A stretch of DNA of 64,000 nt from JAGQRJ01 sp041402045 (GTDB lineage Bacteria; Planctomycetota; J058). Positions 52,615 through 61,246 of this stretch are shown here, one piece after another. Position numbers and translations under genes: made by a program. Numbering within the stretch: the first letter of the stretch is position 1; every line of letters starts with the position of its first letter. The notes below the pieces were generated by a model. That model was not told the DNA's origin. It saw nothing but the letters and a program-made list of their open reading frames with translations, and did not search any database. The DNA lies in contig JAWKSZ010000014.1 of assembly GCA_041402045.1 (NCBI GenBank), forward strand, positions 62,001 through 126,000, given 5' to 3'.

Positions 52615-55401
52615 ATGCCACAGACTTCCACCGAGTGCAGGACGAGGACGATCGTCCTTTGGGGCCCGCAGGCGGTCGTGCGCTCGACGCTCATGGACGT
52701 GATCACGAGCAAGACCCCCGAGGACCGCTGGACCCACCTTCCGCTGCTCGAAGGCGGGGGGCGCGGGCTGTCCCTGGAGCTGGGCCGCGTCGCGGGCAAG
52801 CCCACGGCGCTCCAACTCTGGGCGCTCCCCGATCGCGCGCAGCTCCCGAGCGCGGCCGCCGAGGTCGCCCGGGACGCCCACGGCGTGTTGTTCGTCGGCG
52901 AGCCCGCCTCCAGCGGGCACGCCCGCACCCGCGCCGCCTGGGAGCGGCTGCACGACGCCCTCGGGCGCCGTCGGGGCGAGGTGCCGGTGGTCGTGCTCTG
53001 GTGTCGCGCGGTCGAGGCGCCGATCCTGCCGCTGGAGGTCGCGCGCCGGGTCCTGCCCGAGGCCGCGGCGGACCGGCACCTCCAGGGCGACGTGGGCGGC
53101 CGGGGGATCATGAGCAGCCTGCGGCGGCTGACCGAGCTCGCCGTGGTCACGCGCCCGCAGTCCGAGCGCTGGCTGCCCCAGCCGCAGCTGACCGTGGTCG
53201 AAGAGCTCGAGGTCCCGGGCGAGCCGCAGCTCTCGCTCGACGCCGAGCCGCAGCCGCAGCGCACGCGCCTCGGCGGGCTCCCGGCCCGCGGCCCGGCGGA
53301 GGCGGAGCTCGCGGACCTGGCGTTCTCGCGGGTCCTGGCCGACGACGTGTTCAGCCCGCCGCCGGACCCGGAGGATTCGCCGCCCCCGCCCATGCAGGTG
53401 CGCCTGGGCTCGGACCTCGCGGTCGAGCCCTGGGGCTCCACCGACGGCGTGCCCCTCGACCCCGACGACCCGGTGATCGGGCAGGTCGTGGGCCCCTGCC
53501 AGATCCACACCAAGCTGGGCGAGGGCGGCATGGGCGCGGTCTACCTCGCGCACCACCCCGTGCTGCACAAGGACATGGTGGTCAAGGTCCTCAAGCCGGC
53601 CTACGCCCAGAGCGAGCGCCGGGTGAAGCGCTTCTTCCAGGAGGCGCGGGCCGCGGCGCGGGTCGAGCACCCGAACGTGATCGCGATCCAGGACGTGGGC
53701 ACGAACCAAAACGGCCTGCACTTCATGCTCATGCAGTACCTCGAGGGGGAGAACCTCTTCGAGCGGATCATGCGCCGCGGGCGCTTCGTGCCCAAGCGCG
53801 CGCTGGAGGTGGTGCGCGCGGTGGCCGAGGCCATGGCCGCCATGCACGCCGTCGGCGTGATCCACCGCGACGTGAAGCCGGAGAACGTGGTGATCACCCC
53901 CACCGATCAGGTGCGCCTGATCGACTTCGGCCTGGCGAAGGACCTGCAGAACCAGCTCAACCTCACCGCGCCGGGCGCCATGGTCGGGACCCCGCTCTAC
54001 ATGGCCCCCGAGATCGGGCGCACCGAGACGATCGACGGGCGCGCCGACGTCTACAGCCTGGGGCTCACGCTCTACGCGCTGCTCACCGGCCGCCCGCCCT
54101 TCGAGGGCTACCCGATCCACCACGTGATCTTCGGCAAGGCCAAGCTGCGGCCGGTCGCCGAGCTGAACCCGGCGGTGGACGCCGGGACCCACGCCGTGCT
54201 CGCGCGCATGCTGGCCTGGGACCGGCGCGAGCGCTACCCGAGCGCCGAGGCGCTGCTCGAGGACCTGGCGCGGCTCGAGGCCGGGGAGGCGCCGCTGGCC
54301 CTGGGCTGCCCGGTGCCGCGCTGCCTGGGCGGCGGGAGCGAGTCCGGGACCGGCTCCCGGCCGCGCCCGACCTCGCGCCGGCGGCGGCGGAGGGCGGAGC
54401 CCGAGGTGCGCGAGGAGGCCGCCCCTCCGCAGCAGCTCGAGGCGGAGGAGGACGCCCTCGACGACGAGGTGGCCCGGGCCGAGGAGGACTCCAGCCGGCG
54501 AGTCGCCGACTACCTGCTCCTGAGCGTGCTCGAGGAGCGCAGCAAGAGCGTGGTCTACCGCGGCTGGTGCCCGCGCCGCGAGCAGCTCGTGGCGATCCAC
54601 CTCATGCGCGGGGTCAAGTCCCTGAGCCCGGCCTACACCCAGGCCCTGGGGCAGGTCGCTGAGCTGGGGCACCCGCACCTCTCGCCCCTGTTCGACTGCG
54701 GGGTCCACGAGGGTCAGCTCTACCTGGTCAGCGAGTACATCGAGGGCGCGAGCCTGCGCACGCTGTTCGCTCAGGTCGGCGACAGCCGCCCGCTGGAGGA
54801 CGGCGACGCGGCGCGGGTGATCCGCGACGCCGCGCGCGCGCTGTCCTACGCGCAGCGCCAGGGCGTGGGCCACGGCTGGATCCGCCCCGGGAGCGTGTGG
54901 ATCGACGAGCGCGGGCAGGGCGTGGTCGTGGACTTCGGGCTGGCCTGCATGCGCCAGGTCGCGGCGCGGCGCCTGCCCGACCGCGCGCAGCAAGGGGCCA
55001 GCGGGCGCTACCTCCCGCCGGAGAGCCGCAGCGGCGAGCTGCAGGTCGCCCAGCCCAGCGCCGACGTCTACGCGCTGGGGATCCTGCTCTACCAGTGCCT
55101 GACCGGCGAGCCGCCGACCTCCGTCGAAGGCGGCGGGATCGCCTCGCCCTCGGCCCTGGGGCGCGAGGTCGTGCCGGACCTGGAGGCGATCTGCCTCAAG
55201 GCCCTGGCCTTCGCCCGCGGGCAGCGCTACGAGACCCCGGCGGAGCTCGCCGACGACCTCGACCGCTTCCTGCACGGCGCGGCGCCGGTGGCGCGCGGCT
55301 TCGGGGGCACGACCCTCAGCGCGCGCCTGCCCTGGGTCGGCTCGGCGGCGGTGATCGGCGCGTTCCTGCTGTTGCTGGTGCTGCTCGTCGTCCTGACCTG
55401 A
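52615..55401 (+). CDS. MglA-like pseudo-GTPase / Ser-Thr kinase / pseudokinase membrane protein
   Basis: A 928-residue fusion. Residues 8-190 resemble the MglA-type small GTPases (TIVLWGPQAVVRSTLMDVIT, SKTPEDR, TALQLWALPDRAQLP, DAHGVLFVGEPA), but the P-loop has lost its GK (GPQAVVRST for GPGLSGKTT), so nucleotide binding is doubtful. A complete kinase follows at about 292-560: KLGEGGMGAVYLAHH, VVKVLKP, HRDVKPENVV, DFGLAKDL, GTPLYMAPE. A second kinase fold (about 632-885) is degenerate: VAIH for VAIK, HGWIRPGSVW for HRDxKPxN, no glycine loop, DFG kept. One transmembrane helix ends the chain (VIGAFLLLLVLLVVL), so all domains face the cytoplasm. It converges with the YkgJ-like gene. Confidence 0.88.
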   Translation: MPQTSTECRTRTIVLWGPQAVVRSTLMDVITSKTPEDRWTHLPLLEGGGRGLSLELGRVAGKPTALQLWALPDRAQLPSAAAEVARDAHGVLFVGEPASSGHARTRAAWERLHDALGRRRGEVPVVVLWCRAVEAPILPLEVARRVLPEAAADRHLQGDVGGRGIMSSLRRLTELAVVTRPQSERWLPQPQLTVVEELEVPGEPQLSLDAEPQPQRTRLGGLPARGPAEAELADLAFSRVLADDVFSPPPDPEDSPPPPMQVRLGSDLAVEPWGSTDGVPLDPDDPVIGQVVGPCQIHTKLGEGGMGAVYLAHHPVLHKDMVVKVLKPAYAQSERRVKRFFQEARAAARVEHPNVIAIQDVGTNQNGLHFMLMQYLEGENLFERIMRRGRFVPKRALEVVRAVAEAMAAMHAVGVIHRDVKPENVVITPTDQVRLIDFGLAKDLQNQLNLTAPGAMVGTPLYMAPEIGRTETIDGRADVYSLGLTLYALLTGRPPFEGYPIHHVIFGKAKLRPVAELNPAVDAGTHAVLARMLAWDRRERYPSAEALLEDLARLEAGEAPLALGCPVPRCLGGGSESGTGSRPRPTSRRRRRRAEPEVREEAAPPQQLEAEEDALDDEVARAEEDSSRRVADYLLLSVLEERSKSVVYRGWCPRREQLVAIHLMRGVKSLSPAYTQALGQVAELGHPHLSPLFDCGVHEGQLYLVSEYIEGASLRTLFAQVGDSRPLEDGDAARVIRDAARALSYAQRQGVGHGWIRPGSVWIDERGQGVVVDFGLACMRQVAARRLPDRAQQGASGRYLPPESRSGELQVAQPSADVYALGILLYQCLTGEPPTSVEGGGIASPSALGREVVPDLEAICLKALAFARGQRYETPAELADDLDRFLHGAAPVARGFGGTTLSARLPWVGSAAVIGAFLLLLVLLVVLT

Positions 55402-55403
55402 GC

Positions 55404-55991
55404 TCAGCGCCGGCGCTTCTTGGCCTTCGTGCGCGGCGGCTTCACCGGCGCCTTGCGGCGGGGCGCGAGCGCCGGGCCCCAGGCGTCCACGACCGTGTTC
55501 GCGAGCACGCCCCACACCGTCAGGGGGTTCGGCTCCTCGAGCTCGGCCACCGTCGCCTGCCACTCGGCGCGGGAGCGCGAGATCACCTGGCCGCCGCGCC
55601 CGCTCGTCGCCTGGGCCCAGGGCGCGAGCTGGAGGTGCAGGCGCGCGTCCGCGCGGTGGTCGAGGAAGGTCCCGATCAGCCCCGCCACGGCGAGGCGCAG
55701 CTGCAGGGAGTCGGCGCCCCGGGGGAGCTCGGTGAACTCGAAGCCCCAGGTGCCCGCCTCGAGCTGGTGCAGCGGGCGCAGAATGAACCCGCAGCGGTCG
55801 GGGCGCATGCCCTCGTCCAGCTCGGGGGTGTCGAGCCAGGTGCAGCGGAACGTGCGGCAGCCCTCGGGGCGCTCGTCGTAGATCCCGCACCCCGCCGAGG
55901 TCGCGTGCTGGCAGCGCTTGCCCGCGGCGAACATGGGCGACGCCATGGAAGAGGGGCCGCAGCAGGCCGTGCACTCGCCGCAGGATCGCAT
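55404..55991 (-). CDS. YkgJ-family cysteine cluster protein
   Basis: A 195-residue cytoplasmic protein. The N-terminal Cys array CGECTACC, RCQH, GCGIYDERPEGCRTFRC is that of the YkgJ / zinc- or iron-chelating family (UPF0153-like). The C-terminal region is helical with a Lys/Arg tail (APVKPPRTKAKKRRR). The family probably binds a metal cluster; its role is not established. It ends two bases from the facing kinase gene. Confidence 0.82.
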   Translation of the reverse strand: MRSCGECTACCGPSSMASPMFAAGKRCQHATSAGCGIYDERPEGCRTFRCTWLDTPELDEGMRPDRCGFILRPLHQLEAGTWGFEFTELPRGADSLQLRLAVAGLIGTFLDHRADARLHLQLAPWAQATSGRGGQVISRSRAEWQATVAELEEPNPLTVWGVLANTVVDAWGPALAPRRKAPVKPPRTKAKKRRR

Positions 55992-56134
55992 GGTCGACCT
56001 TCCTTCTCCCGGGGGCCCGCCCCAGCATGCCTCCTGTCGGCTCGGGGGACACCCCCGCTGGCGCCGGAGGATTTCGGGACGTTTCGCTGGCCTCTTGCGC
56101 GTTAGGCGAGACGCTGCCCGTCTAGGAGTCCCGC

Positions 56135-56977
56135 ATGTCGCTCGCTCGCCTCGTCGTCCCGTCCCTGCTCCTCGCGCTGTGCGGCTGCCCGCCGCCAGCG
56201 GCGACCCCCGACGGGGCCGTGGGCGAGGCGCCGACCTCGCGGCCGACGTCCCAGCCGACCGCCGCGGCTGGCCCTGGCGCCGAGTTCGCGCAGGCGATCG
56301 AGGCCGCGCACCACGCCGAGACCTGGCGCGCCCAGGGCGCGATCCGCGCGCACATGAGCCTGACCTTCGGCGGTAAGCAGCAGTTCACGGGGACGCTGCT
56401 CCTGGACCCCCAGGTCGCTCACGCGCGGCTCGAGCTCGACGAGGGGCCCACGGTGGTCTTCGACGGGGAGACCGCCTGGCTGGCGCCGGGCGACGCCGAG
56501 TTCCCCCGCGCGCGGTTCCACGTGCTGACCTGGCCGTTCTTCCTGGCCGCGCCCTACAAGCTCCAGGACGCGGGCACGTCCCTCGCGCCCCTGGGCGAGC
56601 TGACCCTCGAGCCCGAGGGCCCGCCGCTGGCGGCGGCCAAGCTCACCTACGAGGCCGGCGTGGGCGACTCCCCCGACGACTGGTACGTGGTCTACCGCGA
56701 CGGCGAGGGTCGCCTCAGCGGGCTGGGCTATATCGTGACCTACGGCGGCAAGGACCCGGCGAGCGCCGAGCCCCACGCCGTGCTCTACCGCGACCACCAG
56801 CCGGTCGAGGGCGTGCCCGTGCCCCGGCGCTGGGAGTTCCGCCTCTGGACCCAGGACAAGGGCGTGTTCGACGATCCGATCGGCGAGGTCCTGCTCGACC
56901 GGGTCGAGTTCGTGCAGCCCGCGGCGGACGCGTTCCAGGCCCCCGAGGGGGCCACCGAGCTCACGCTCCCGGAGTGA
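56135..56977 (+). CDS. Lipoprotein with LolA-like beta-sheet domain
   Basis: A 280-residue protein with a strong lipobox (LVVPSLLLALCGC, acylated Cys near 19) and a Pro/Thr linker. The body (residues 50-275) has AIRAHMSLTFGGKQQFTGTL, HARLELDEGPTVVFDGETAW and WEFRLWTQDKGVFDDPIGEV, a run of antiparallel strands like the LolA/LolB or DUF6503-type outer-membrane lipoprotein-sorting fold. That likeness is weak. Probably in the outer membrane or periplasm. It stands alone in a 160-base spaced slot. Confidence 0.75.
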   Translation: MSLARLVVPSLLLALCGCPPPAATPDGAVGEAPTSRPTSQPTAAAGPGAEFAQAIEAAHHAETWRAQGAIRAHMSLTFGGKQQFTGTLLLDPQVAHARLELDEGPTVVFDGETAWLAPGDAEFPRARFHVLTWPFFLAAPYKLQDAGTSLAPLGELTLEPEGPPLAAAKLTYEAGVGDSPDDWYVVYRDGEGRLSGLGYIVTYGGKDPASAEPHAVLYRDHQPVEGVPVPRRWEFRLWTQDKGVFDDPIGEVLLDRVEFVQPAADAFQAPEGATELTLPE

Positions 56978-57136
56978 ATGCGTCCCGTCCCGGAGTGAGC
57001 TGGGACGAACGTCGGGGCGCCCAGGGCTCGGGGCCGGGAAAACCGTCCGCCCGCGTGCGGTTGGTGCCCTAACTCCTGTCGCCTCAGTCGGTACCGAGCT
57101 TGCGGGACGCCTCCTCGAGAGAGAGCGAGGAGTGCG

Positions 57137-58693
57137 TTGAAGAGGACGATCTGCTGGGCGGCGCTGGCCGCGTGCTGCATGGGCCAGGCGCTGGCCGACC
57201 CCACCCTGGTGACCCGTGAGGACGGCGGCCACGACGCCGCGCACCTCCTCGAGTACGAGGTCCGCTGGCTCGAGGTCCGGGGCCTCGAGCCCGCGCTCGC
57301 GAGCGCGATCAACGGGCCCCTCGAGGCCCTGGGCTTCGACCCCCTGGAGGGCATGCGCGCGTCCTTGGCCGGCGAAGGCGCCGAGTTCAGCGACCCCGAC
57401 CGCCCCAACGGGCTGTGGGTGACCCAGTCGCCGGGGCTGTTCAACGGGCGGCTGCTCGCCGTCGAGGTCTCGGAGTCCAGCTACTGGTCGGGGGCCGCGC
57501 ACCCGAACACCGCGATCTCGGCGGTGGTGTTCGACCTGACCACCGGCGCGCGCCTCGCGCCGCGCCAGCTCTTCGCCGCTGGCGACGGCGTGCTGCAGCA
57601 GGTCGCGGACAAGGTCAACGCGGCCCTGCGCGCGGAGTACACCCTGGACGGCGACTACCTGCTCGAGGCCGCGACCCCCGAAAACCTGGGCGCGGTGCTC
57701 CCCACCGCCGAGGGCGTCGCCTTCGTGTGGAGCAGCTACGGCCTGGGGGCGCCCTACGCCATGGGCCCGCCGACGGTCGTGCTCCCCTACGCCGAGCTCG
57801 CGGGGCTCCTCGACGGTGAGCTGTTCGCCAAGGCCCAGCGCAAGACCGTGAGCCTGTCCCTCGGCGAGCCCGAGGCGCACCCCGAGGCGATCGATCCGAT
57901 CCGCGCCTACGTCGACGTGCTGCACGAGGACGCGCTGGCCGCGTTCAGCGGGCTCAGCGTCGAGGAGCGCCGCGCCCTGGGCGCGCACCCTGGCGCCTGG
58001 CAGTGGCTGAGCGGGCCCGACCAGCAGATCCGGGCGCTGGAGGAGCTGGGGCTCCCGAACCTGGCCGACGGCGCGCGCGACGTGCTCGGCAGCGCGCGGC
58101 GCCTCGACCCGCTGTTCCAGGCGATCGACTTCGCCAGCAGCCAAGTGCGCATGTCCGAGGCCTCGGTCCTCGAGGCCGCGCTGCTCGGGGCCCTCGAGCG
58201 CCACGAGACCGGGCGGGTGGTGACCCTCGGCAACCCGCTCCTCGTGCGGGGCGAGGATCCGGAGGGCCACGGCCAGGCCTTCGCGCGCTTGCCCCACGGC
58301 GCGGTGGTCGGCGTGATCGAGCGCGCCCAGGGCTACGACCTGTTCCACACCGTGCGCCTGGGCGACGGCCGGATCGGCTACGTGCACAAGAGCTACCTGC
58401 TGCTGGAGGCGCCCGCGACCGTCGAGGGCCGGGTCTACCGCCAGCCCGACGGCAGCTACCGCTTCGGCCCGGACCGGGTCCTGCTCCAGGCCAAGGCCGG
58501 CCCCGGCCACCCGGACGCCGAGCTCGACGCCCTGCGCGCGCTGACCGGTCCCGCGGGGGAGAGCCCCCGGGTGCGCCTGGTCGCGATCCAGCGCGAGCGC
58601 GCCTTCCTCGAGCCCTGGCTCGCCGTGGTGAGCTTCGAGCGCGCGCCCGAGGAGGCGCCCGCCGACGGGATCGAGGACGCCGTTCGTCGCTGA
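57137..58693 (+). CDS. Exported protein with DUF3298/RsiV-like and SH3-like domains
   Basis: A 518-residue protein starting at TTG with GAGGAG five bases upstream. Signal peptide near residues 1-20 (CWAALAACCMGQALA). Residues 90-250 fit DUF3298, the domain of the anti-sigma factor RsiV: GRLLAVEVSESSYWSGAAHP, NTAISAVVFDLTTGARLAPR and WSSYGLGAPYAMGPPTVVLP. The stretch around residues 375-430 looks like a bacterial SH3 fold (GNPLLVRGEDPEGHGQAFAR, LPHGAVVGVIERAQGYDLFH). Unlike RsiV there is no membrane helix or cytoplasmic anti-sigma part. It may bind cell wall or lysozyme-like ligands; that is inference from the domain families. Confidence 0.78.
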   Translation: MKRTICWAALAACCMGQALADPTLVTREDGGHDAAHLLEYEVRWLEVRGLEPALASAINGPLEALGFDPLEGMRASLAGEGAEFSDPDRPNGLWVTQSPGLFNGRLLAVEVSESSYWSGAAHPNTAISAVVFDLTTGARLAPRQLFAAGDGVLQQVADKVNAALRAEYTLDGDYLLEAATPENLGAVLPTAEGVAFVWSSYGLGAPYAMGPPTVVLPYAELAGLLDGELFAKAQRKTVSLSLGEPEAHPEAIDPIRAYVDVLHEDALAAFSGLSVEERRALGAHPGAWQWLSGPDQQIRALEELGLPNLADGARDVLGSARRLDPLFQAIDFASSQVRMSEASVLEAALLGALERHETGRVVTLGNPLLVRGEDPEGHGQAFARLPHGAVVGVIERAQGYDLFHTVRLGDGRIGYVHKSYLLLEAPATVEGRVYRQPDGSYRFGPDRVLLQAKAGPGHPDAELDALRALTGPAGESPRVRLVAIQRERAFLEPWLAVVSFERAPEEAPADGIEDAVRR

Positions 58694-58701
58694 GCGGCGG
58701 A

Positions 58702-58774
58702 TAGGAGCGGCGGGATTCGAACCCGCACTTGGGGGATTTTAAGTCCCCTGCCTCTGCCGTTGGGCTACGCTCCC
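58702..58774 (-). tRNA. tRNA with anticodon UAA (Leu-type) but short variable arm
   Basis: A full 73-base cloverleaf on the minus strand. Acceptor GGGAGCG pairs with CGCTCCT (one G-T), discriminator A. D arm TAGCCCAACGGCAGAGGC. Anticodon stem GGGGA/TCCCC holds loop CTTAAAA, giving anticodon TAA, which reads UUA (Leu). The variable region is only CAAGT, and the T arm is GCGGGTTCGAATCCCGC. Bacterial leucine tRNAs normally have a long variable arm, so this molecule is odd. It could be a specialised or non-leucine-charged tRNA. CCA is not encoded. Confidence 0.88.
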
Positions 58775-58854
58775 GCGGGTCACCGACCCACGAGCGCATT
58801 GTGTCATGTCGCCCCGGGCCTGCCCCCCGCGGCGACGGCGGCTAGGGTGGCTCC

Positions 58855-60266
58855 ATGCCGGACGAAGAGCTCCAACGCCTGCACCGCCAGGACGCGCGCG
58901 AGGCGCGGGTGCGCCGCTTGCGCGAGCGGGTGCGCTGCGGCGAGCTGGAGGCGGAGCTGCTCGCCTTCGTCGCCGCGCTGGGGGACGAGGACGCCCGGGC
59001 CGCGTGCGACGCGCCAGTCGAGGTGCCCGACGACGTCGACGGCTGGGTCGCGCTGCTCGAGGAGCTCAGCGCCGAGGGCCTCGTGCGCGCCGCGGTGGCG
59101 GCCGCGCGCCGCGCGGCGGTCGAGGTCGGGCCCGTCGACCACCCCGACCTCGAGGCGGCGCTGTGCTTGCTCGACGGGTGGTGCGTGGAGGAGTCCGCAC
59201 ACGAGGTGGAGATCTACGGGCTCCTGACCATGAACGCGCACGAGGGTGGCTACGCGAACACCCCCGCGTTCTGGGTGTTCCAGTCCCTCGCCGCCGCTTG
59301 CATGCTCACGCGGCATCCCGAGTCGGTGTTGTGGCGCGAGTTCTTGCCCCGGCTGATCGCCGGCACGAGCTTGGACCTCGTGCGCGCAGCGGTCGTGGAC
59401 GAGGTCGGCCGGTGGCTCCTCGACGAGGGCGATCCGGCGGCCAAGCGCCACGAGGCGGCCTCGGCGGATCTGGCCGCAGTGCAGGCTGCTTGGGAGCAAG
59501 AGCCGACGGTGGAGTCGGAGGCCGTGCTCCTCGACGCCCGGCTGCGGCAGGGGCGCCTCGATCGCTTCGACCTGGAGGCCGCGGCAACGCTGGGTCACCG
59601 CGGCAGCCTCCGTGCGCTGGGCCGGGAGCCCATGCCCAGCGCGCGGGAGTGGGCCCGAGGACTTGACGCGTCCGTCCAGCCGCGTGTCGCGCTGGCGGTG
59701 CTGCGGCGCGGGTGGGGGGGACGCTCCGGCGCGACGGGTTTGCTCGCGGATCTCGCGCGGCACCTGCCGGAGTCGCAGGCCGTGGACGAGGGCGGGTCGA
59801 TCCCTGTTCCGCCTGCTCACGCGCGGTTGGCCGACGCTGTTGACGTGTTGGTGAGCGACGAGGGCCGCTGCGACGCCCTTCTTCGCGCTCAGGCGCGGGA
59901 GGCCACGCGTTGGCTGCGCCCCCGACGTCCCGCGGTCCGCGCCCAGCAACCCACGTTCGACGACGCCGAGGCCATGGCCGAGTGGGCGGCGTCGCGCGCG
60001 CTGGCTCTGGTGGAGGGGCACGATCACCGGGTGGAATCCTTGCTCCCCGCGGACGGGGTCGACCCGCTGTCTCGGTGGGACCAAGCCCGGGCCGCCGCCG
60101 TGAACTCGATCCGCCTCGGGCTGTGGGCCGAGGCCGTGCGCGCAGGGCAGGCCTCGGCAGCCGAGGTCGCCGATCCGCGCTCGGCTGGGACCCGCGGCTG
60201 GACGCGGTGCTCGACGCGCTGCGGGACGCGGTCGTGGCCGAGGTCGCGCCCTCGCTCCTCGGCTGA
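58855..60266 (+). CDS. Helical protein with TIGR02996-like module (frame break near the end)
   Basis: About 470 residues. It opens with ELQRLHRQDAREARVRRLRE and RVRCGELEAELL, and carries LDRFDLEAAATLGHRGSLRA, REPMPSAREWARGL near residue 240, the same LE-AA-LGH plus EWxRGL module as in the gene at 14737, so the two are paralogues. A middle section has EIYGLLTMNAHEGGYANTPA and is Trp/Ala-rich. In the starting frame the end becomes Arg/Ser/Cys-rich after about 60175, while another frame gives SALGWDPRLDAVLDALRDAV and stops at 60266, two bases before the facing gene. A single-base change near 60175 is therefore likely. No signal peptide. Function unknown. Confidence 0.72.
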
Positions 60267-60773
60267 TCAGTCCGGGGGGTCGAGGGCGAGCTCGAGGGTG
60301 TGCATGACGCCGAAGGCGCCGGGGAGCTCGCCGGTGGGGCGGAAGCCGAGCTTCTCGAGCACCCGCAGCGACGCGACGTTGGGGGCGTCCACGGTCGAGG
60401 CCACGCGGCGGATCCCCAGCTCGGCGGCGCGATCCAGCACGGCGCGACCGATCTCCGTCGCCAGGCCCTGGCCGGTGTGGGCTTCGAGCAGGGCGTAGAG
60501 CAGCTGGGGCTCGGGGCCGCACTCCGCGAACACGTGGAACCCGGCGAAGCCGATCGGGGCTCCGTCGGGGAGGTGGACCAGCCACAGGCCGAGGCCGAGG
60601 GTCGCGAACAGGCGGTCGCTCGCGGCGAGGGTGTGGGCGCACCAGGCGCGGTCCACGCGCTCGCCGTCGAGGAGCCAGCGGCGCACGTGGGCGTCGGTCG
60701 CCAGGGCCCAGAACGCGTCCAGGGTCTCGGCGCTCAGGCGGCGGTAGCGCAGGCGGGGCGAGGTCGGGTTCAT
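60267..60773 (-). CDS. GNAT-family N-acetyltransferase (RimJ-like)
   Basis: A 168-residue acetyltransferase. The acetyl-CoA pyrophosphate loop is seen as LLEAHTGQGLATEIGRAVLD (Q/R-x-x-G-x-G/A pattern), followed by ELGIRRVASTVDAPNVASLR and VLEKLGFRPTGE, the typical GNAT motifs A and B of RimJ/RimL-type enzymes. The N-terminal RLRYRRLSAETLDAFWALAT fits too. Substrate unknown. Its ATG overlaps the stop of the upstream RING-type gene (ATGA). Confidence 0.9.
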   Translation of the reverse strand: MNPTSPRLRYRRLSAETLDAFWALATDAHVRRWLLDGERVDRAWCAHTLAASDRLFATLGLGLWLVHLPDGAPIGFAGFHVFAECGPEPQLLYALLEAHTGQGLATEIGRAVLDRAAELGIRRVASTVDAPNVASLRVLEKLGFRPTGELPGAFGVMHTLELALDPPD

Positions 60774-61111
60774 GGGGGCGGCAAGATGCCCAAGATGCCG
60801 TAGAGCACGACCAGGAGCCCCACCACAAGGATCACCACGACCCGGTAGCGAAAGGCCAGGCCCACGAGCATACCTAGGCCGTAGGCGAGGCCGCGGCCGG
60901 ACCGGGCGGCGGCGTTCCGCGGGGCGGCGGCGGCTCGAGGGGCGGGCGGCGCGCGCAGGGCCTCGCTGGTCGCTTCGTGGCCGCAGGCCGCGCACTTACC
61001 GTGCTCGCTCCAGCACTCCGAGTGGTGCCAGCTCATGCAGCGGTCGCAGGCGGTCTTGCGCTCGTCGGCGGCGACGTCGGTCGTGCAGAACGGACAGCGC
61101 GGGCGCTGCAC
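60770..61111 (-). CDS. Small Prok-RING membrane protein
   Basis: About 113 residues from a GTG at 61111. The zinc module is CPFC, CDRCMSWHHSEC, CAAC, the C-x2-C ... C-x2-C-x4-H-x2-C ... C-x2-C arrangement of prokaryotic RING proteins. An Ala/Pro/Arg linker leads to one or two membrane helices (LAYGLGMLVGLAFRYRVVVI, LVVGLLVVLYGILGIL). The start is uncertain: an ATG at 61164 in another frame reads MPDLEPSR and would join after one base, and a CTG just downstream of it reads in frame. It is coupled to the GNAT gene. Confidence 0.75.
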   Translation of the reverse strand: MQRPRCPFCTTDVAADERKTACDRCMSWHHSECWSEHGKCAACGHEATSEALRAPPAPRAAAAPRNAAARSGRGLAYGLGMLVGLAFRYRVVVILVVGLLVVLYGILGILPPP

Positions 61112-61246
61112 CGAGATCGGGGCGCTGCGTTCGGCGGTCAGCGGGAGGGCTCCAGGTCGGGCATGCGTCCAGTCTACGGCGCGGGCGCAGGGATTCCCGC
61201 GAGGCGCCGCCGGGGGCGCGAGGTAGAGTAGCCCCAGGACTTGCCC

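Noticed and set aside
58702..58774. Suppressor tRNA that would read the amber codon at 33530
   Set aside because: The anticodon UAA reads UUA, not a stop codon; no link to the amber site follows.
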